Program-made: the position numbers and the translations under genes | Notes under the pieces: model-generated | Databases searched by the model: none | Seen by the model: only the letters and a program-made list of their open reading frames with translations | What the model was told of the DNA's origin: nothing | Shown: piece by piece, positions 44,666 through 54,242 of the stretch | How positions within the stretch are numbered: position 1 is the first letter of the stretch | Layout of the letters: each line of letters begins with the position of its first letter | DNA from: Methylobacterium terricola | GTDB lineage: Bacteria > Pseudomonadota > Alphaproteobacteria > Rhizobiales > Beijerinckiaceae | DNA length: 64,000 bases | Reading direction: 5' to 3' | Assembly (NCBI RefSeq): GCF_006151805.1 | Contig: NZ_VDDA01000003.1 | Span: forward strand, 62,001 to 126,000

Positions 44666-45751
44666 ATGACGACCCAGACCCGCCATTACCGCATCGCGGT
44701 CATCCCCGGCGACGGCATCGGCAAGGAGGTGGTGCCGGAGGGTGTCCGCATCCTCGAGGCCGCCGCGGAGAAGTTCGGCTTCCGCCTCGACCTGCAGCAC
44801 CACGCCTTCGGCTCCTGCGACTACTACGCCGAGCACGGCACGATGCTGCCGGCGAACTGGAAGGCGCTGCTGACGCCCACCGACGCGATCTTCTTCGGTG
44901 CCGTCGGCTGGCCGGCCACCGTGCCGGACCACATCTCGCTCTGGGGTTCGCTCCTCCAGTTCCGGCGCGAGTTCGACCAGTACGTCAACCTGCGCCCCGT
45001 CCGGCTGATGCCGGGCGTGCCCTGCCCGCTCGCCGGCCGCGAGCCCGGCGACATCGACTTCTACGTCGTGCGCGAGAACACCGAAGGTGAGTACTCGTCC
45101 GTCGGCGGCACGATGTATCCGGGCACCGAGCGGGAGATCGTGATCCAGGAGACGGTGATGAGCCGTCACGGCGTCGACCGGATCCTGAAATTCGCCTTCG
45201 ACCTGGCGCAGTCGCGGCCAAAGAAGCACCTGACCTCGGCCACCAAGTCGAACGGCATCGCCATCACGATGCCGTACTGGGACCAGCGGGTCGAGGCGAT
45301 GGGCGAGCGCTACCCCGAGGTGCGCCGCGACAAGTACCATATCGACATCCTGACCGCCCATTTCGTGCTGAATCCCGACCGGTTCGACGTGGTGGTCGGC
45401 TCGAACCTGTTCGGCGACATCCTGTCGGATCTCGGGCCCGCCTGCACCGGCACGATCGGCATCGCGCCGTCCGCCAACATCAACCCGGAGGGACGCTTCC
45501 CCTCGCTGTTCGAGCCCGTCCACGGCTCGGCGCCGGACATCGCGGGTCAAGGCATCGCCAACCCGATCGGCCAGATCTGGACCGCCGCGATGATGCTGGA
45601 ACACCTCGGCGAGGGGGACGCCGCCAACGCCATCGTGGCGGCGATCGAGACCGCGCTCCGCGATCCGGCGTCGCGCACCCGCGACCTCAAGGGGAGTGCC
45701 ACGACCCGCGAGGCGGCGGAGGCGGTGCTGCGGGCCTTCGCGGCGGCATAA
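44666..45751 (+). CDS. Tartrate dehydrogenase/decarboxylase or D-malate dehydrogenase
   Basis: A 361-residue beta-decarboxylating dehydrogenase of the isocitrate/isopropylmalate family. It has IAVIPGDGIGKEVVPEGVRI, GSCDYYAEHGTMLPANWKAL, the substrate loop NLRPVRLMPGVPCPLAG, NTEGEYSSVGG and FVLNPDRFDVVVGSNLFGDI. The YAEHG and LRPV loop features match the TtuC/YeaU (DmlA) branch, which oxidises tartrate and D-malate, rather than LeuB. It lies 13 bp after the class III aminotransferase in one operon. Confidence 0.9.
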   Translation: MTTQTRHYRIAVIPGDGIGKEVVPEGVRILEAAAEKFGFRLDLQHHAFGSCDYYAEHGTMLPANWKALLTPTDAIFFGAVGWPATVPDHISLWGSLLQFRREFDQYVNLRPVRLMPGVPCPLAGREPGDIDFYVVRENTEGEYSSVGGTMYPGTEREIVIQETVMSRHGVDRILKFAFDLAQSRPKKHLTSATKSNGIAITMPYWDQRVEAMGERYPEVRRDKYHIDILTAHFVLNPDRFDVVVGSNLFGDILSDLGPACTGTIGIAPSANINPEGRFPSLFEPVHGSAPDIAGQGIANPIGQIWTAAMMLEHLGEGDAANAIVAAIETALRDPASRTRDLKGSATTREAAEAVLRAFAAA

Positions 45752-45795
45752 ACCAGCGGGCCGGCCGGATGCCGATGGGCATCCGGCCGGCCCGA

Positions 45796-46194
45796 TCAGG
45801 CACCCTCAGTCAGAGAAAACCCCTCATCCACCCACCCGGTGATCCCCCCGATCATCACCTTCACCGGCAGGCCGAGCCCGGCCAGATTCAGGGCGGCCTT
45901 GTCGGTGCCGTTGCAATGGGGACCGGCGCAATAGACCACGAACAGCGTGCCGTCCGGCCACTCGGCCATGCACCGGGGCGTCATCTTGCCCCGCGGCAGG
46001 TTCAGGGCGCCGGGGATGTGGCCCTTGGCGTAGAGGGCCGGCCCGCGCACGTCGAGAAGCACGAAGCCGGGCTCGCCCGCCGCGATGGCGGCGTGGACGT
46101 CGGCGCAGTCGGTCTCAAAGGCCAGGCGACGGGCATAGTGCGCGGCGACCTCGGCGGCGGGGGCGGGCGGAACGGCGGTAACGGGGTTCGACAT
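45796..46194 (-). CDS. Rhodanese-like domain protein
   Basis: A 132-residue single-domain rhodanese. FVLLDVRGPALYAKGHIPGA is the family core and the active-site loop is VVYCAGPHCNGTDKA, with catalytic Cys in YCAGPHC. It is divergent from an FtrA-like regulator, a pairing seen in other proteobacteria. The ATG at 46194 overlaps the regulator's annotated ATG within a single CATG. Confidence 0.9.
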   Translation of the reverse strand: MSNPVTAVPPAPAAEVAAHYARRLAFETDCADVHAAIAAGEPGFVLLDVRGPALYAKGHIPGALNLPRGKMTPRCMAEWPDGTLFVVYCAGPHCNGTDKAALNLAGLGLPVKVMIGGITGWVDEGFSLTEGA

Positions 46195-47275
46195 GACGGC
46201 TTCGCTTTCCTCTCGACCGCCGTATCCTGCCCTCTCCCCCGCCGGCCCGAGACCGGGCCGCCTGCCGTTCCGCGTCGAGATCGTGCCAAACCCCTCCGCC
46301 TTCCCGAGCCACACCTCCGGCCCGCGCGTCGCGGTGCTGGCCTATGACGGCCTGTGCACCTTCGAGTTCGGCGTCGCCTGCGAGGTGTTCGGACTGCCGC
46401 GGCCCGAGGCGGGCCCAGGCTGGTACCGCTACGCCGTCTGTGCGGCGGAGCCCGGGCCGTTGCGGGCGGCCGGTGGCCTCACGGTGGCGGTCGAGGGCGG
46501 GCTCGACGTGCTGGACGAGGCCGACCTCGTCGTCGTGCCGGGCTGGCGGGCGATCGACGCGGCCGTCCCGCCCGACCTCGTCAGGGCGCTGATGGCGGCC
46601 CATGCGCGGGGCGCCCGGCTGATGTCGCTGTGCTCCGGGCTCGCGGTCCTGGCGGCGACCGGGCTCCTCGACGGGCGACGGGCCACGACGCATTGGCGCT
46701 ACGCCGACGCCATCGCTACCCGCCACCCCGCCATCGCCCTCGATCCGGGGGTACTCTACATCGACGAGGGCCGGATCCTGACCGCCGCCGGCAGCGCCGC
46801 CGGCATCGACCTGTGCCTCCACGTCGTGCGCGGCGATTTCGGGCTGGAGCGCGCGAACGCGGTGGCGCGCCGCCTCGTCGTGCCGCCCCACCGCGAGGGC
46901 GGCCAGGCGCAATTCATCGAGGCGCCGGTCCTGCGCGACCACGAGGCGGCGCGCCTCGGCCCGGCGATCGACGCGATGCGGGCGGGTCTCCACGAGGACC
47001 GGCCCCTCGCCGCGATGGCACGCCTCGCCGGGATGAGCCTGCGCACCTTCCAGCGCCGCTTCGCCGCCGCCACCGGCCTGCCCCCGGGCGAGTGGATCAT
47101 CGCCGAGCGGCTGCGCCGCGCCCGGGAGATGCTGGAGCGGCCGGGCGCCGTGTCGCTGGCGCAGGTCGCCGAGGCGAGCGGCTTTCGCAGCCCGGCGGCC
47201 TTGCGCCACCATTTCCGGACGCGGCTCGGCACCAGCCCGGCGGCCTATCGCCGGAGCTTTGCCGGGCGTTCCTGA
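46193..47275 (+). CDS. GlxA-family AraC-type regulator (FtrA-like)
   Basis: An N-terminal DJ-1/PfpI-like amidotransferase-fold domain (RVAVLAYDGLCTFEFGVACE, MSLCSGLAVLAATGLLDGR with a Cys at the nucleophile-elbow position) is followed by a C-terminal AraC double helix-turn-helix (MARLAGMSLRTFQRRFAAAT, VAEASGFRSPAALRHHFRTR). From ATG 46193 it is 360 residues with a 30-residue non-conserved leader. GTG at 46283 would give a family-length N-terminus and leave space for a divergent promoter, and I think it more likely. It probably controls the adjacent rhodanese gene. Confidence 0.88.
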   Translation: MTASLSSRPPYPALSPAGPRPGRLPFRVEIVPNPSAFPSHTSGPRVAVLAYDGLCTFEFGVACEVFGLPRPEAGPGWYRYAVCAAEPGPLRAAGGLTVAVEGGLDVLDEADLVVVPGWRAIDAAVPPDLVRALMAAHARGARLMSLCSGLAVLAATGLLDGRRATTHWRYADAIATRHPAIALDPGVLYIDEGRILTAAGSAAGIDLCLHVVRGDFGLERANAVARRLVVPPHREGGQAQFIEAPVLRDHEAARLGPAIDAMRAGLHEDRPLAAMARLAGMSLRTFQRRFAAATGLPPGEWIIAERLRRAREMLERPGAVSLAQVAEASGFRSPAALRHHFRTRLGTSPAAYRRSFAGRS

Positions 47276-47278
47276 GTC

Positions 47279-49759
47279 TCAGCCGGCCGGCGTCGGACCG
47301 GACCGCCTCTGCCCGATGGCGCTCGCCAGCATGCGCGACAGCTGCTCGGCCGAGTACGGCTTGTGCAGCAGCGGGAAGCCGTGCGAGCCCTCCTGGGCCA
47401 GGACGTGGCTGTAGCCGGAGGTGAGCAGCACCGGCAGGCCGGGATGGCGCTGGCGCAGAATCTTGGCGAGCGCGATGCCGCCCATGCCGGGCATCACCAC
47501 GTCGGAGAAGACCGCGTCCCAGGCGGGATCCTCCCCCAGCACGTCGAGGGCCGCCTCGGCATTGGTGACCCAGGTGGTGACGTAGCCGAGGTCGTTGAGG
47601 ATCTGCGCCGCGAAGCGGCCGACGCCGACATTGTCCTCGACGAGGAGCACCCGCTGGCCGGCCCGGGCCTGTTCCATGCCCTCGTCGACGGGCGCCGCCG
47701 GGCCGGCCTCGGTGGGCGCGGCCACCTCGGGCAGGAAGAGGACGAAGGTCGAGCCCTCTCCCACCCGGCTCGTCACGTCGACGTCGCCGCCCGATTGCTT
47801 GGCGAAGCCGAAGACCTGGCTCAAGCCCAGCCCCGTTCCCTTGCCGACCTCCTTGGTGGTGAAGAACGGCTCGAAGATCTTGTCGATCACCGACGGCGTC
47901 ATGCCGGTGCCGGTATCGGTGAGCGAGATCGCCGCGAACGGGCCCTTGGCGGCGGCGTGGCCGCGGATCTCTGGCTTTGGCGCGCCGCAGGCAACGCTCA
48001 GGGTCAGCGTGCCCTCGCCCTCCATCGCGTCGCGGGCGTTGACCGCCATGTTGATCAGCGCGGTCTCGAACTGGCTCAAGTCAGCGCGGACGAAGCACGG
48101 CCGGTCGGGCGCCTGCGTCACCACGCGGATCCGCGCACCCGTCACGGTATCGAGCATGTCGGCGACGCCCTGGAGGCGGGCGACGACGTCGAACACCTCC
48201 GGCGCCAGGGCCTGGCGGCGGGCGAAGGCGAGGAGCTGGCCGGTGAGCTTGGCGGCCCGGTCGACCGTGTCGGAGACCGCGTCGAGGTAGCGCGCCTTGC
48301 GCGCCTCCGGCAGGTCCGGCCGGCGCAGGAAATCCACCGACGAGCGGATGATGGTGAGCAGGTTGTTGAAGTCGTGGGCGACGCCGCCGGTGAGCTGGCC
48401 CACCGCCTCCATCTTCTGCGACTGGCGCAAAGCCTCCTCGGCCTGGACCAGGCGCTGGGCCCGATCGCGCTGCACGGTCACGTCGCGGGCGACGCAGTAC
48501 AGGTTGCCCTCGTACGGCACCGCCCGCCACGACAGGGTGCGGTAGCCCCCGTCCCGGGTGCGGAACCGGTTCTCGAACGACAGGGTCGGCTCGCCGGTGC
48601 CGAGGCGCCGGATCTCCTCCCGGGTCCGGTCCTGGTCGTCCGGATGCTCGAGCCAGGCCGAGCTGCGCCCGACCACCTGCTCGGGCGCCCAGCCGAGCGT
48701 CGCGGTCCAGGCCGGGTTGACGCTGCGCCAGACGCCGTCGGCATCGGCGACGCCGAGCATGTCGCGGCTCACCTGCCAGATCCGGTCGCGCTCGGCGGTG
48801 CGGGCGGCGACCTGGCGCTCCAGGGTCTCGTTGAGGCCGCGCAGGGCGTCTTCCAGCCGGCGCTGGGCGGTGATGTCGTTGAACAGGATCGCGACGTGCC
48901 GGGCCTCCGGCGGATCGACCCGGAAGGCGTGGACCTCGTACCAGCGCTCGCCCAGCGACCGGGCCGGCTGGATGAAGCGCATCGGCTCGCCGGTGAGGGC
49001 CACCCGGCCGTAGAGGTCGAACCAGTGCTGCTCGTGGTCCGGCGCGAGGTCGCGCATCCAGTGCCCCGCCGCGGCCTCGAGGCCGGTCTGGCGCGCGAAG
49101 GCGGGGTTCACCTCGAGGAACTGGTAATCCTCCGGCTTGCCGTCGTCGGAGAAGCGCAGGCCGATGACGCAGAACCCGGCATCGATCGCCTCGAACAGCG
49201 TGCGGTAGCGCGCCTCGCTGCGCCGCAGCGCCTCCTCGGCCCGGCGCCGGGCGGTGATGTCGATGATGAACTCGAAGCCGGTGCCGTCGTCGAGGCGGGT
49301 GGCCGCGCACAGGCCCCAGAACCGCGAGCCGTCCTTGCGCAGGTACTCGCGCTCGGTCGAATCCGAGCGCCCCTCGGCCTCCAGCTCGGCCATCACGCGC
49401 CGCGAGGTCGGCTGCCATTCCGGCGGCACCAGGGTCGCGCTCGTCAGCAGGCCGCGCTCCAGGTCGTCGCGGTCGTAGCCGCTCATCGCCAGGAAGGCGT
49501 CGTTGGCCTCGCGCACCCGGCCCGCCGAAGGACCCGCTATGTCGAAGACGATCGCCCCGACGGTCTCGATGCCGAGCGCGGTGCGCAGGCGCGGATCGAC
49601 GAAGAGGCCGCCCACCGGGGAGGAGCGACCGGCGAGCGCGGCCCGCGCCGCCTCGGCCTCGGCCTCGGCCGCCATCCGCGCGGCGTCCGCTGCCGCCAGG
49701 GCGGCGCGCAGCCTTGCATTCTCCGCGACGAGGTCCGGCGCCGGCCCGCGATCCGTCAT
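47279..49759 (-). CDS. Hybrid sensor histidine kinase with three PAS domains and a receiver
   Basis: An 826-residue cytoplasmic kinase without membrane helices. An N-terminal Ala-rich coiled coil (about residues 10-40) is followed by PAS domains at about 60-170, 190-310 and 325-430. The HisKA box is [16 protein letters not shown] with His462, the ATPase domain has [16 protein letters not shown] and [13 protein letters not shown], and a C-terminal receiver carries phospho-acceptor Asp in [12 protein letters not shown] and Lys in LLHKPYS. The HDFNN type is common in alphaproteobacterial cytoplasmic sensors. No cognate regulator is next to it. GGGAGAGGG immediately precedes the ATG at 49759. Confidence 0.92.
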   Translation of the reverse strand: MTDRGPAPDLVAENARLRAALAAADAARMAAEAEAEAARAALAGRSSPVGGLFVDPRLRTALGIETVGAIVFDIAGPSAGRVREANDAFLAMSGYDRDDLERGLLTSATLVPPEWQPTSRRVMAELEAEGRSDSTEREYLRKDGSRFWGLCAATRLDDGTGFEFIIDITARRRAEEALRRSEARYRTLFEAIDAGFCVIGLRFSDDGKPEDYQFLEVNPAFARQTGLEAAAGHWMRDLAPDHEQHWFDLYGRVALTGEPMRFIQPARSLGERWYEVHAFRVDPPEARHVAILFNDITAQRRLEDALRGLNETLERQVAARTAERDRIWQVSRDMLGVADADGVWRSVNPAWTATLGWAPEQVVGRSSAWLEHPDDQDRTREEIRRLGTGEPTLSFENRFRTRDGGYRTLSWRAVPYEGNLYCVARDVTVQRDRAQRLVQAEEALRQSQKMEAVGQLTGGVAHDFNNLLTIIRSSVDFLRRPDLPEARKARYLDAVSDTVDRAAKLTGQLLAFARRQALAPEVFDVVARLQGVADMLDTVTGARIRVVTQAPDRPCFVRADLSQFETALINMAVNARDAMEGEGTLTLSVACGAPKPEIRGHAAAKGPFAAISLTDTGTGMTPSVIDKIFEPFFTTKEVGKGTGLGLSQVFGFAKQSGGDVDVTSRVGEGSTFVLFLPEVAAPTEAGPAAPVDEGMEQARAGQRVLLVEDNVGVGRFAAQILNDLGYVTTWVTNAEAALDVLGEDPAWDAVFSDVVMPGMGGIALAKILRQRHPGLPVLLTSGYSHVLAQEGSHGFPLLHKPYSAEQLSRMLASAIGQRRSGPTPAG

Positions 49760-49958
49760 CCCTCTCCCATCCGTCCAGGCCCCGCTCCCGCGCCTCCCCC
49801 GAGGCGTCGGGGGCGGCGGCGGAGACATATAGCGGAGACGGGCGCGCCGTCTCCACCCACCGGCGCGACGATCGGCCGAGGGCTCGTGTTGCGGCGTCCT
49901 CCGGATGGTCGCATATCGGGGTCGTCGATCCCGCCGCGGCGGGGCGCGGAGGCGAGCC

Positions 49959-50495
49959 GTGACGATCCATCCGACCCGTTGCAGCAACGCGGCCCTGCGC
50001 CGGGCGACGCGCAGCGTCGGGCAGCTCTACGACGAGGCCCTGGCGCCGAGCGGCCTGCGCACGACCCAGTACGGCCTCCTCGCGACGATCCGCGGCCTCG
50101 GCACGCCGACCATGGGTGCCCTCGCCGAGGCGATGGTGATGGACCTCTCGGGGCTCGCCCACACCCTCAAGCCCCTGACCCGCGACGGCTATGTCAGCGT
50201 GGTCCCCGATCCCCTGGACCGGAGGGCGCGGCGCATCGCCCTGACGGAGGCCGGCGCCGCCACGCTGGATCGGGCGACGCCGTTGTGGCGGGCCGCACAG
50301 GCGCGCTTCGAGGCGGCGTTCGGGCCCGAACGGGCGGGCCTGCTGCGGGAGCTTTTGTACGAGCTGGCGCGGCCGGAGTTCCGGGCGGCGTTCGAGGCGG
50401 AGAATGGTCAGTCGGGGCCCGTCGGGCCACCCGTCGACCTGACACCCTCCACGTCATCCTGGGGCTCGGCGCAGCCGGGAACCCGGGATCCATAA
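49959..50495 (+). CDS. MarR-family transcriptional regulator, C-terminus formed by a repeat
   Basis: Winged-helix regulator starting at GTG 49959, with GGAGG 6 nt upstream, 178 residues. TQYGLLATIRGLGTPTMGAL and AMVMDLSGLAHTLKPLTRDG form the DNA-binding domain and DPLDRRARRIALTEAG the wing. The last 13 or so residues (SSWGSAQPGTRDP) and the TAA stop are encoded by a family-B palindromic repeat that begins at 50453, so the native C-terminus has been replaced or extended. The core MarR fold ends well before this, so function may be intact. It is divergent from the hybrid kinase gene. Confidence 0.85.
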   Translation: MTIHPTRCSNAALRRATRSVGQLYDEALAPSGLRTTQYGLLATIRGLGTPTMGALAEAMVMDLSGLAHTLKPLTRDGYVSVVPDPLDRRARRIALTEAGAATLDRATPLWRAAQARFEAAFGPERAGLLRELLYELARPEFRAAFEAENGQSGPVGPPVDLTPSTSSWGSAQPGTRDP

Positions 50496-50592
50496 CCGCT
50501 GACGGTCGAGGACGAGGCGGCGTAGGTCCCGCTTCATCCTGAAGCGTCGGCGGTGATGGATCCCGGGTTCCGCTGCGCGGCCCCAGGATGAC
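50453..50592. repeat. Palindromic intergenic repeat, family B, copy 4 (entering a gene end)
   Basis: GTCATCCTGGGGCTCGGCGC ... GGGTTCCGCTGCGCGGCC, CCAGGATGAC, 140 bp. The left 43 bases are read through by the MarR gene, which stops at the TAA inside the element (50493-50495). This shows the element can insert or expand at coding ends. Confidence 0.85.
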
Positions 50593-50667
50593 GAAGAGGG
50601 TGGTGGCTCCGCTGCGCGAGAACGCTCCCGGCAACACACCCGCTCGGCCGGCGCAAGTCAGGCTCTC

Positions 50668-51606
50668 TCACCCCACCCGCCCCCGCCCCTCCGCCGCCAT
50701 TCCCCGCGCCAGGTGCTGCAGCAGCGTGCCGGCCGCCGGCGAGAGCTGGCGGCCGAGCCGGGTGACGATCCGGGCCTCGACGCCGTCGAGACCGGGATCG
50801 GCGAGCGGCAGGGCGACTAGGATCCCGTCGGTCACCTCCTGCGCGGCGCAGAAGGCCGGCAGCAGCGTCACGCCGGTGCCGGAGACGACGAACTGCTTGA
50901 GCACGCCGATCGAGCCGGTGATCAGGCTCGGATCGAGGCGCACGCCCTCGGCCCGCTCGGCAGCCGCGATGATCTGCCGGATGCCGTAGGCCGGGTGCAT
51001 CGTGCCGAGGCGGTGGCCGGCGAGGTCGGCGAGGCGGACCGGGCCCGCCGAGGGAGCGGGGAACTGCGCGGCGAGCGGGTGGTCGGCCCGCACCAGCAGC
51101 CGGATCGGGTGCGGCATCGCCAGATGGGTGCGCAGGCGCGGCTCCGGCGGCGGGTTGTAGACGAGGCCGAGATGCGCCTCGTCCTCGACGACGCGGCGCA
51201 CCACGTCGTTGGTCGCCGCGAGATCGAGGGTCATGGTCAGGTCGGGGTGGCGGGCCCAGAAGCCCTGGAGCAGGCCCGACATCAGGTCGCCGACGAAGCC
51301 CTCGCCCAGCACCACGTCGATATGGCCGCGGCGCAGGCCCCTCAGGTCGGTGAGCTTGGCCAGGATGTCCTCGCGGTCGGAGGTCTGGCGGCGGTAATAG
51401 TCGAGGAGCAGCGAGCCGGCCGGGGTCGCCCGCACGCCGCGCGGGTGGCGCTCGATCAGCGGCGTGGCGAGCTGGACCTCCATCTGGGCGAGTTGCCGGC
51501 TCACCGCCGAGGCATTGACGTTGAGCTTGTCGGCCGCCGCGCGGACCGAGCCGCAGCCGATCGCCTCCGCCAGGTAGCGCAGGCAGCGCTCGTCGAGGCT
51601 GTGCAT
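50668..51606 (-). CDS. LysR-family transcriptional regulator
   Basis: A 312-residue regulator. The N-terminal winged helix (CLRYLAEAIGCGSVRAAADK, NVNASAVSRQLAQMEVQLAT, IERHPRGVRATPAG) is followed by a co-inducer domain with HIDVVLGEGFVGDL and SGTGVTLLPAF. The ATG at 51606 follows GGTGGAGGA. It is divergent from the hydroxyacid dehydrogenase operon across 151 bp, the usual layout for a LysR activator and its target. A family-B repeat lies just beyond its 3' end. Confidence 0.93.
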   Translation of the reverse strand: MHSLDERCLRYLAEAIGCGSVRAAADKLNVNASAVSRQLAQMEVQLATPLIERHPRGVRATPAGSLLLDYYRRQTSDREDILAKLTDLRGLRRGHIDVVLGEGFVGDLMSGLLQGFWARHPDLTMTLDLAATNDVVRRVVEDEAHLGLVYNPPPEPRLRTHLAMPHPIRLLVRADHPLAAQFPAPSAGPVRLADLAGHRLGTMHPAYGIRQIIAAAERAEGVRLDPSLITGSIGVLKQFVVSGTGVTLLPAFCAAQEVTDGILVALPLADPGLDGVEARIVTRLGRQLSPAAGTLLQHLARGMAAEGRGRVG

Positions 51607-51757
51607 CGGATCGTCCTCCACCCGCCGGGTGCGTTGCCGGCAAGTCAACGCAAAATACCGGCCAGTGTCGTTCCGCTCAACGGCCGACTGACCCATTCTC
51701 CCGATCCCAGAAGGCGCCGCGGCCACGATCCCGGCGGCCATCGGGAGACATCAGACC

Positions 51758-52639
51758 ATGCGCACGATCGGCGTCATCGGCCTCGGCAATATGGGCCGGG
51801 GCATGGCCCTGTCCCTGCACCGGCGCGGCTTTGCCGTGATTGGCTACGACCCCGCCCCCGGCGCCCGCGAGGCCTCGGCGGCGGACGGCATCGCGGTGGC
51901 CGAGGGCCCGCGCGCCCTGTGGCAGGCCTGCGAGGCCGTCGTGCTGTCGCTGCCGACGCCGGAGGTGGTCGAGGCGGTGCTGCTCGGGGCGGACGGGCCG
52001 CTCCACGGTGCGAAGGCCGGGGACGCCAAGCCGGGTCTCCTGGTCATCGATACCTCGACCTCCGACCCGGCGGTCACCCGGCGCATCGCCGCGGCGCTTG
52101 AGCCGGCCGGCATCGACCTCGTCGACGCGCCGGTGAGCGGCGGGCCGAAGGGCGCGCATGCCGCGACCCTGACCATGGTGATCGGCGGCAGCGACGCGGC
52201 CGTCGCCCGGGCCGAGCCGGTGCTGGCGGCGATGAGCGCGACGCGGGTCCATGTCGGCGGCGTCGGCGCCGGGCACGTCACCAAGCTCGCCAACAACCTG
52301 CTCTGCGCCGCCCACCTGATCACCGCGGCGGAAGCCGTGCGGATGGCGAAGGACGCCGGCGTTGATCCGGAGCGGCTGCTCGCCGGGATCAATGCCGGAT
52401 CGGGCCGCAGCGGCGTCACGCAGGTCAACTTCCCGACCTGGGTGCTCACCGGCGCCTTCGATTCCGGCTTCACCATGAAGCTGATGCGCAAGGACGTGCG
52501 GCTGGCGGAGAGCCTGATCGGTGCGCTGGCCCTCGACCTGCCGCTCTCAGGCCAAGTCGGGCAGCTGTGGCGCGACAGCGCCGAGGTCGCCCCGGACGAC
52601 GCCGACTTCAACGCCATCGTCAAGCTCCAGCTCGCCTGA
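51758..52639 (+). CDS. 3-hydroxyisobutyrate dehydrogenase-family beta-hydroxyacid dehydrogenase
   Basis: A 293-residue NAD(P)-dependent enzyme. It has GLGNMGRGMA (glycine-rich Rossmann motif), DAPVSGGPKGAHAATLTMVI (substrate-binding signature), GHVTKLANNLL with the catalytic Lys, and KDVRLAE. This family oxidises beta-hydroxyacids such as 3-hydroxyisobutyrate, tartronate semialdehyde and phenylserine. It is first of a plus-strand operon with an aldehyde dehydrogenase 16 bp downstream, so the product is likely an aldehyde acid oxidised by that partner. The substrate is not readable. Confidence 0.92.
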   Translation: MRTIGVIGLGNMGRGMALSLHRRGFAVIGYDPAPGAREASAADGIAVAEGPRALWQACEAVVLSLPTPEVVEAVLLGADGPLHGAKAGDAKPGLLVIDTSTSDPAVTRRIAAALEPAGIDLVDAPVSGGPKGAHAATLTMVIGGSDAAVARAEPVLAAMSATRVHVGGVGAGHVTKLANNLLCAAHLITAAEAVRMAKDAGVDPERLLAGINAGSGRSGVTQVNFPTWVLTGAFDSGFTMKLMRKDVRLAESLIGALALDLPLSGQVGQLWRDSAEVAPDDADFNAIVKLQLA

Positions 52640-52655
52640 CCGGGAGACCAAAGCC

Positions 52656-54185
52656 ATGACCGAGACCCGCCCGCAGGCGCTCGCCGCCGCCTTGCGCCCG
52701 TTCTTCCCCGCGATGACCACGATCGGCTCCTGGGTCGGCGGCCGCATCGTCACCGGCACCGGCGAGCCGGTGCGCCTCGTCGATCCCTCGACCGGGATGC
52801 TGCTCGCCGAGTACCCGGATGCCGGCCCCGAATTGGTCGCCGAGGCCGCCCGGGCGGCGCGTGCCGGCCAGGCGGCCTGGGCCGCGCTCACCGGGGCCGC
52901 CCGCGGCCGGGTGATGCAGGAGATCGCCCGCAGCATCCGGGCCGAGATCGAGCCGCTGGCCCGCCTCGAGGCGCTGAATGCCGGCAAGCCGATCCGCGAT
53001 TGCCGCGTCGAGGCGACCAAGGTCGCGGAGATGTTCGAGTACTATGCCGGCTGGGCCGACAAGCTGCACGGCGAGGTGATCCCGGTCCCGACCAGCCACC
53101 TGAACTACACCCGCCGCGAGCCCCTCGGCGTGGTGCTGCAGATCACGCCCTGGAACGCCCCGGTCTTCACCTGCGGCTGGCAGCTCGCCCCGGCGTTGGC
53201 AGCTGGCAACTCGGTGCTGCTCAAGCCCTCGGAACTCACCCCCCTGACCTCGCTCGCCGTGGCGGCCCTCGCCGAGCGGGCCGGGCTGCCGTCCGGCGTC
53301 GTCAACGTGCTCGCCGGCTACGGCCACACCACCGGCCAGGCAGCGCTGGCGGACGAGGCGGTGGTGAAGGTGGTGTTCGTCGGCTCGCCGGCCACCGGCG
53401 CCCGGATCGCGGAGGCCGCGGCACGGCACCTCAAGCCCTGCGTGCTCGAACTCGGCGGCAAGTCGGCCAACATCGTCTTCGCCGATGCCGACCTGGAGCG
53501 GGCGTGCCTGGGCGCGCAGGCCGCGATCTTCGCAGGCGCCGGGCAGTCCTGCGTCGCCGGCTCGCGGCTCCTCGTCGAGCGCCCGGTCTACGACCGCTTC
53601 GTCGCGATGCTGGCGGCGGGCGCCGAGCGCATCCGCGTCGGCGATCCCCTCGACCCGCAGACCGAGGTCGGGCCGATCAACAACGCCAACCAGTACCGCC
53701 ACGTCATGGCGATGATCCGCGGCGGCCTCGAGCAAGGGGCGCAGCTCGCCGCCGGCAGCGACGGCACCGCGCAGGAGGGCGGCTACTACGTGCGGCCGAC
53801 GGTCCTCGCCCAGGCGAACAACGCGATGGAGTGCGCCCGGACCGAGATCTTCGGGCCGGTGGTGACAGTGATCCCGTTCGACACCGAGGAAGAGGCGGTC
53901 GGCATCGCCAACGATTCGGCGTTCGGGCTCGCCGGCGCGGTCTGGACCCGCGACGTCGGCCGCGCCCACCGGGTCGCGGCGGCGGTGCGGGCCGGCACGT
54001 TCTGGATCAACGCCTACAAGACCATCCACGTCGCCTCGCCCTTCGGCGGCTCGGGCCGCAGCGGCTACGGCCGCTCGAGTGGCCTCGAGGCCCTGCACGA
54101 GTACACGCAGGTCAAGAGCGTGTGGGTCGAGACCGCCGCCGCCCCCGCCGCCTCCTTCGGCTACGCCCCCGGCGTCGGCGCCTGA
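52656..54185 (+). CDS. NAD(P)-dependent aldehyde dehydrogenase
   Basis: A 509-residue aldehyde dehydrogenase. It has TPWNAPVFTCGWQLAPALAA, FVGSPATGARIAEA, the catalytic Glu in LELGGKSANIVFAD, nucleophile Cys in FAGAGQSCVAGSRLL and EIFGPVVTVI. It has a slightly long N-terminal segment compared with classical members. It is cotranscribed with the beta-hydroxyacid dehydrogenase (16-bp gap) and a DUF3100 membrane protein (57-bp gap), all divergent from a LysR regulator. It probably oxidises the semialdehyde made by the first enzyme; this is inference from operon layout. Confidence 0.92.
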   Translation: MTETRPQALAAALRPFFPAMTTIGSWVGGRIVTGTGEPVRLVDPSTGMLLAEYPDAGPELVAEAARAARAGQAAWAALTGAARGRVMQEIARSIRAEIEPLARLEALNAGKPIRDCRVEATKVAEMFEYYAGWADKLHGEVIPVPTSHLNYTRREPLGVVLQITPWNAPVFTCGWQLAPALAAGNSVLLKPSELTPLTSLAVAALAERAGLPSGVVNVLAGYGHTTGQAALADEAVVKVVFVGSPATGARIAEAAARHLKPCVLELGGKSANIVFADADLERACLGAQAAIFAGAGQSCVAGSRLLVERPVYDRFVAMLAAGAERIRVGDPLDPQTEVGPINNANQYRHVMAMIRGGLEQGAQLAAGSDGTAQEGGYYVRPTVLAQANNAMECARTEIFGPVVTVIPFDTEEEAVGIANDSAFGLAGAVWTRDVGRAHRVAAAVRAGTFWINAYKTIHVASPFGGSGRSGYGRSSGLEALHEYTQVKSVWVETAAAPAASFGYAPGVGA

Positions 54186-54242
54186 AACCCCTCCCGGTCC
54201 GGGGGCGGCCCCTCCGGACCGCCCCCGCCCCGGAGTTCCCCC

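Noticed and set aside
47363-50542. 1059-codon plus-strand frame opposite the hybrid kinase
   Set aside because: Antisense shadow: repetitive Arg/Glu/Gly/Ala composition and no domain, while the minus strand encodes clear PAS, HisKA, ATPase and receiver domains.
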